From contig DQZA01000291.1 of NCBI GenBank assembly GCA_011042035.1, forward strand, positions 1 through 6,037: a DNA stretch of 6,037 nucleotides, given 5' to 3'. Positions 5,148-6,037 of this stretch are shown piece by piece. This DNA is from Desulfobacteraceae bacterium (GTDB lineage Bacteria; Desulfobacterota; DSM-4660; Desulfatiglandales; Desulfatiglandaceae). The translations under genes were made by a program, and so were the position numbers. The notes beneath the pieces were generated by a model. It saw nothing but the letters and a program-made list of their open reading frames with translations, did no database searches and was not told the DNA's origin. Each line of letters opens with the position of its first letter. Within the stretch, counting starts at the first letter, position 1.

Positions 5148-5175
5148 TTGCAGTTTCGCGCATCTTACTTATAAT
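5148..5175 (+). promoter_or_regulatory. Sigma-70 promoter of the Bax inhibitor-1 gene
   Basis: TTGCAG (5148-5153), a 16-bp spacer and a perfect TATAAT (5170-5175) form a good housekeeping promoter. The transcript would start near 5182, giving a leader of about 27 bases that carries the AAGGAGG ribosome site (5196-5202) six bases before the ATG. Confidence 0.65.
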
Positions 5176-5208
5176 TAGAGTTGCTGAGTAAAACTAAGGA
5201 GGTTTTGT

Positions 5209-5913
5209 ATGGACCAGATTTCTTTGGCTAGACCTAGGGCTGAGGTCCTGGTCAATGATTTCGTGAGAAGCGTCTACAACTGGATGGGCATCGGCCTTGC
5301 CCTCACGGGGATTGTGGCCCTTTATGTATCAAATAGCCCCACCCTTATAAGACTCTTTCTTGGTAATCCCATTCTGCTGTTTGTTCTCATATTTGGAGAA
5401 TTGGGCCTTGTATTCTCCATATCGGGAATGATCAATCGCATGAGCGCGGGAACTGCAACCTCCCTTTTCATTCTTTATTCAGGCCTTAACGGGATCACGC
5501 TATCGTCCATTTTCCTGATCTATACCCGTACCTCCATAGTCAGTACCTTCTTTGTTTGTGCGGCCACGTTTGTTGCCTGCAGCATATACGGGTGGACAAC
5601 CAAGAGAGATCTGACATCCTTTGGTGGGTTCCTTGTAATGGGGCTGATCGGGATAATCATAGCGTCGCTGGTGAATATGTTCATCCGCAGCAGTGGCCTT
5701 GGAATGCTCATTACCTATATAGGGGTATTTGTCTTTCTAGGTCTTACTGCCTATGATACCCAACGAATCAAGGAAATGGCCCTAACACAGCCTGCGGGCC
5801 TAGATGCCGGCGTTGTTCGCAAGGGTGCCATCCTGGGGGCATTGTCACTCTATTTGGATTTTATCAACCTGTTCCTGTTGCTGCTGCGGTTCTTTGGTCA
5901 GACCCGGGAATAA
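5209..5913 (+). CDS. Bax inhibitor-1/YccA family membrane protein
   Basis: This is a 234-residue inner-membrane protein with about seven hydrophobic segments, near residues 23-41, 53-72, 82-104, 107-126, 137-157, 163-180 and 207-229, and a short cytosolic N-terminus. Family marks are YGWTTKRDL (127-135), GLTAYDTQRIK (178-188) and GALSLYLDFINLFLLLLRFFG (210-230). Asp183 and Asp217 correspond to the paired aspartates that form the pH-sensing latch in the Bacillus YetJ calcium-leak channel, so proton-gated ion leak is a reasonable expectation. E. coli relatives include YccA, which modulates FtsH, and YbhL. Length is normal for the family and the frame is intact. The start is secured by AAGGAGG at 5196-5202. 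It has its own promoter and terminator, and is divergent from the PFKFB-like gene, with no evident functional link. Confidence 0.93.
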   Translation: MDQISLARPRAEVLVNDFVRSVYNWMGIGLALTGIVALYVSNSPTLIRLFLGNPILLFVLIFGELGLVFSISGMINRMSAGTATSLFILYSGLNGITLSSIFLIYTRTSIVSTFFVCAATFVACSIYGWTTKRDLTSFGGFLVMGLIGIIIASLVNMFIRSSGLGMLITYIGVFVFLGLTAYDTQRIKEMALTQPAGLDAGVVRKGAILGALSLYLDFINLFLLLLRFFGQTRE

Positions 5914-5947
5914 GGCTATCTGGAAAAGCTCTCACGTAAACCATATT

Positions 5948-5990
5948 CCCCTGGGGGACCTAAACAGAGGTCTTTCAGGGGTTTAATGTT
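5948..5990 (+). terminator. Probable rho-independent terminator after the Bax inhibitor-1 gene
   Basis: CCCCTG (5948-5953) pairs with CAGGGG (5976-5981), GGG with TTT through three G-U pairs, and GACCT (5957-5961) with AGGTC (5968-5972). This gives a continuous 14-bp stem with a six-base loop. The following TTTAATGTTTG is an imperfect T-tract. The G-U pairs would become C-A mismatches on the other strand, so the structure belongs to the rightward transcript. It starts 35 bases after the stop. No gene is evident from here to the window end. Confidence 0.62.
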
Positions 5991-6037
5991 TGTGGTAAAT
6001 TGATAAGCAGTTTCCTATCACAAGGTAAATCAGGTAA

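Noticed and set aside
5994..6030. GGTAAAT repeated at 5994-6000 and 6024-6030, with small TGATA/TATCA and TTGTG/CACAA dyads between.
   Set aside because: Seven-base AT-rich repeats near a window edge are expected by chance. There are too few copies for an iteron or CRISPR array.

Overview
The window carries five complete protein genes, the 5' end of a sixth, and compact intergenic regions. The base composition is moderate, near 48-50% G+C by eye. Strong AGGAGG-type ribosome sites, sigma-70-like promoters and rho-independent terminators mark it as bacterial. The gene set is a fused ATP sulfurylase-APS kinase, tandem Hsp20 proteins, a Bax inhibitor-1/YccA protein and a bacterial 6-phosphofructo-2-kinase/fructose-2,6-bisphosphatase. 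It would fit a sulfur-metabolising Desulfobacterota/Thermodesulfobacteriota-like bacterium, but that placement is an inference from gene content and is weak. No mobile element, CRISPR array, tRNA or rRNA was seen.

Left part (1-2460): the start of a probable threonine synthase gene leaves the window on the minus strand (129 to 1). It is divergent, across a 201-bp promoter region, from sat-cysC (331-2046, +), a two-domain enzyme that would convert sulfate to APS and then PAPS. Nine bases after its stop, probably in the same transcript, comes a small VanZ-family membrane protein (2056-2460).

Middle (2461-3662): a sigma-70-type promoter (2524-2551) drives a two-gene small heat-shock operon (2621-3076 and 3090-3488). 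The operon ends in a strong terminator with a perfect 12-bp stem (3521-3576).

Right part (3663-6037): converging on the heat-shock operon is a minus-strand gene (4919 to 3663) for a bifunctional enzyme that resembles the eukaryotic PFKFB family across both halves. Nearly every residue I can align to the two active sites is present. This is the most striking object in the window, because fructose-2,6-bisphosphate is usually treated as a eukaryotic regulator of glycolysis and gluconeogenesis. Across a 289-bp divergent region with two short palindromes and a good promoter (5148-5175) lies a Bax inhibitor-1/YccA family membrane protein (5209-5913, +), followed by a long hairpin that probably terminates it.

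The genes form small independent units and not one pathway: sulfur activation plus VanZ, protein-folding stress, sugar-phosphate signalling, and a membrane stress/ion-leak protein. I see no evidence that the window as a whole is a defence island or other composite system.
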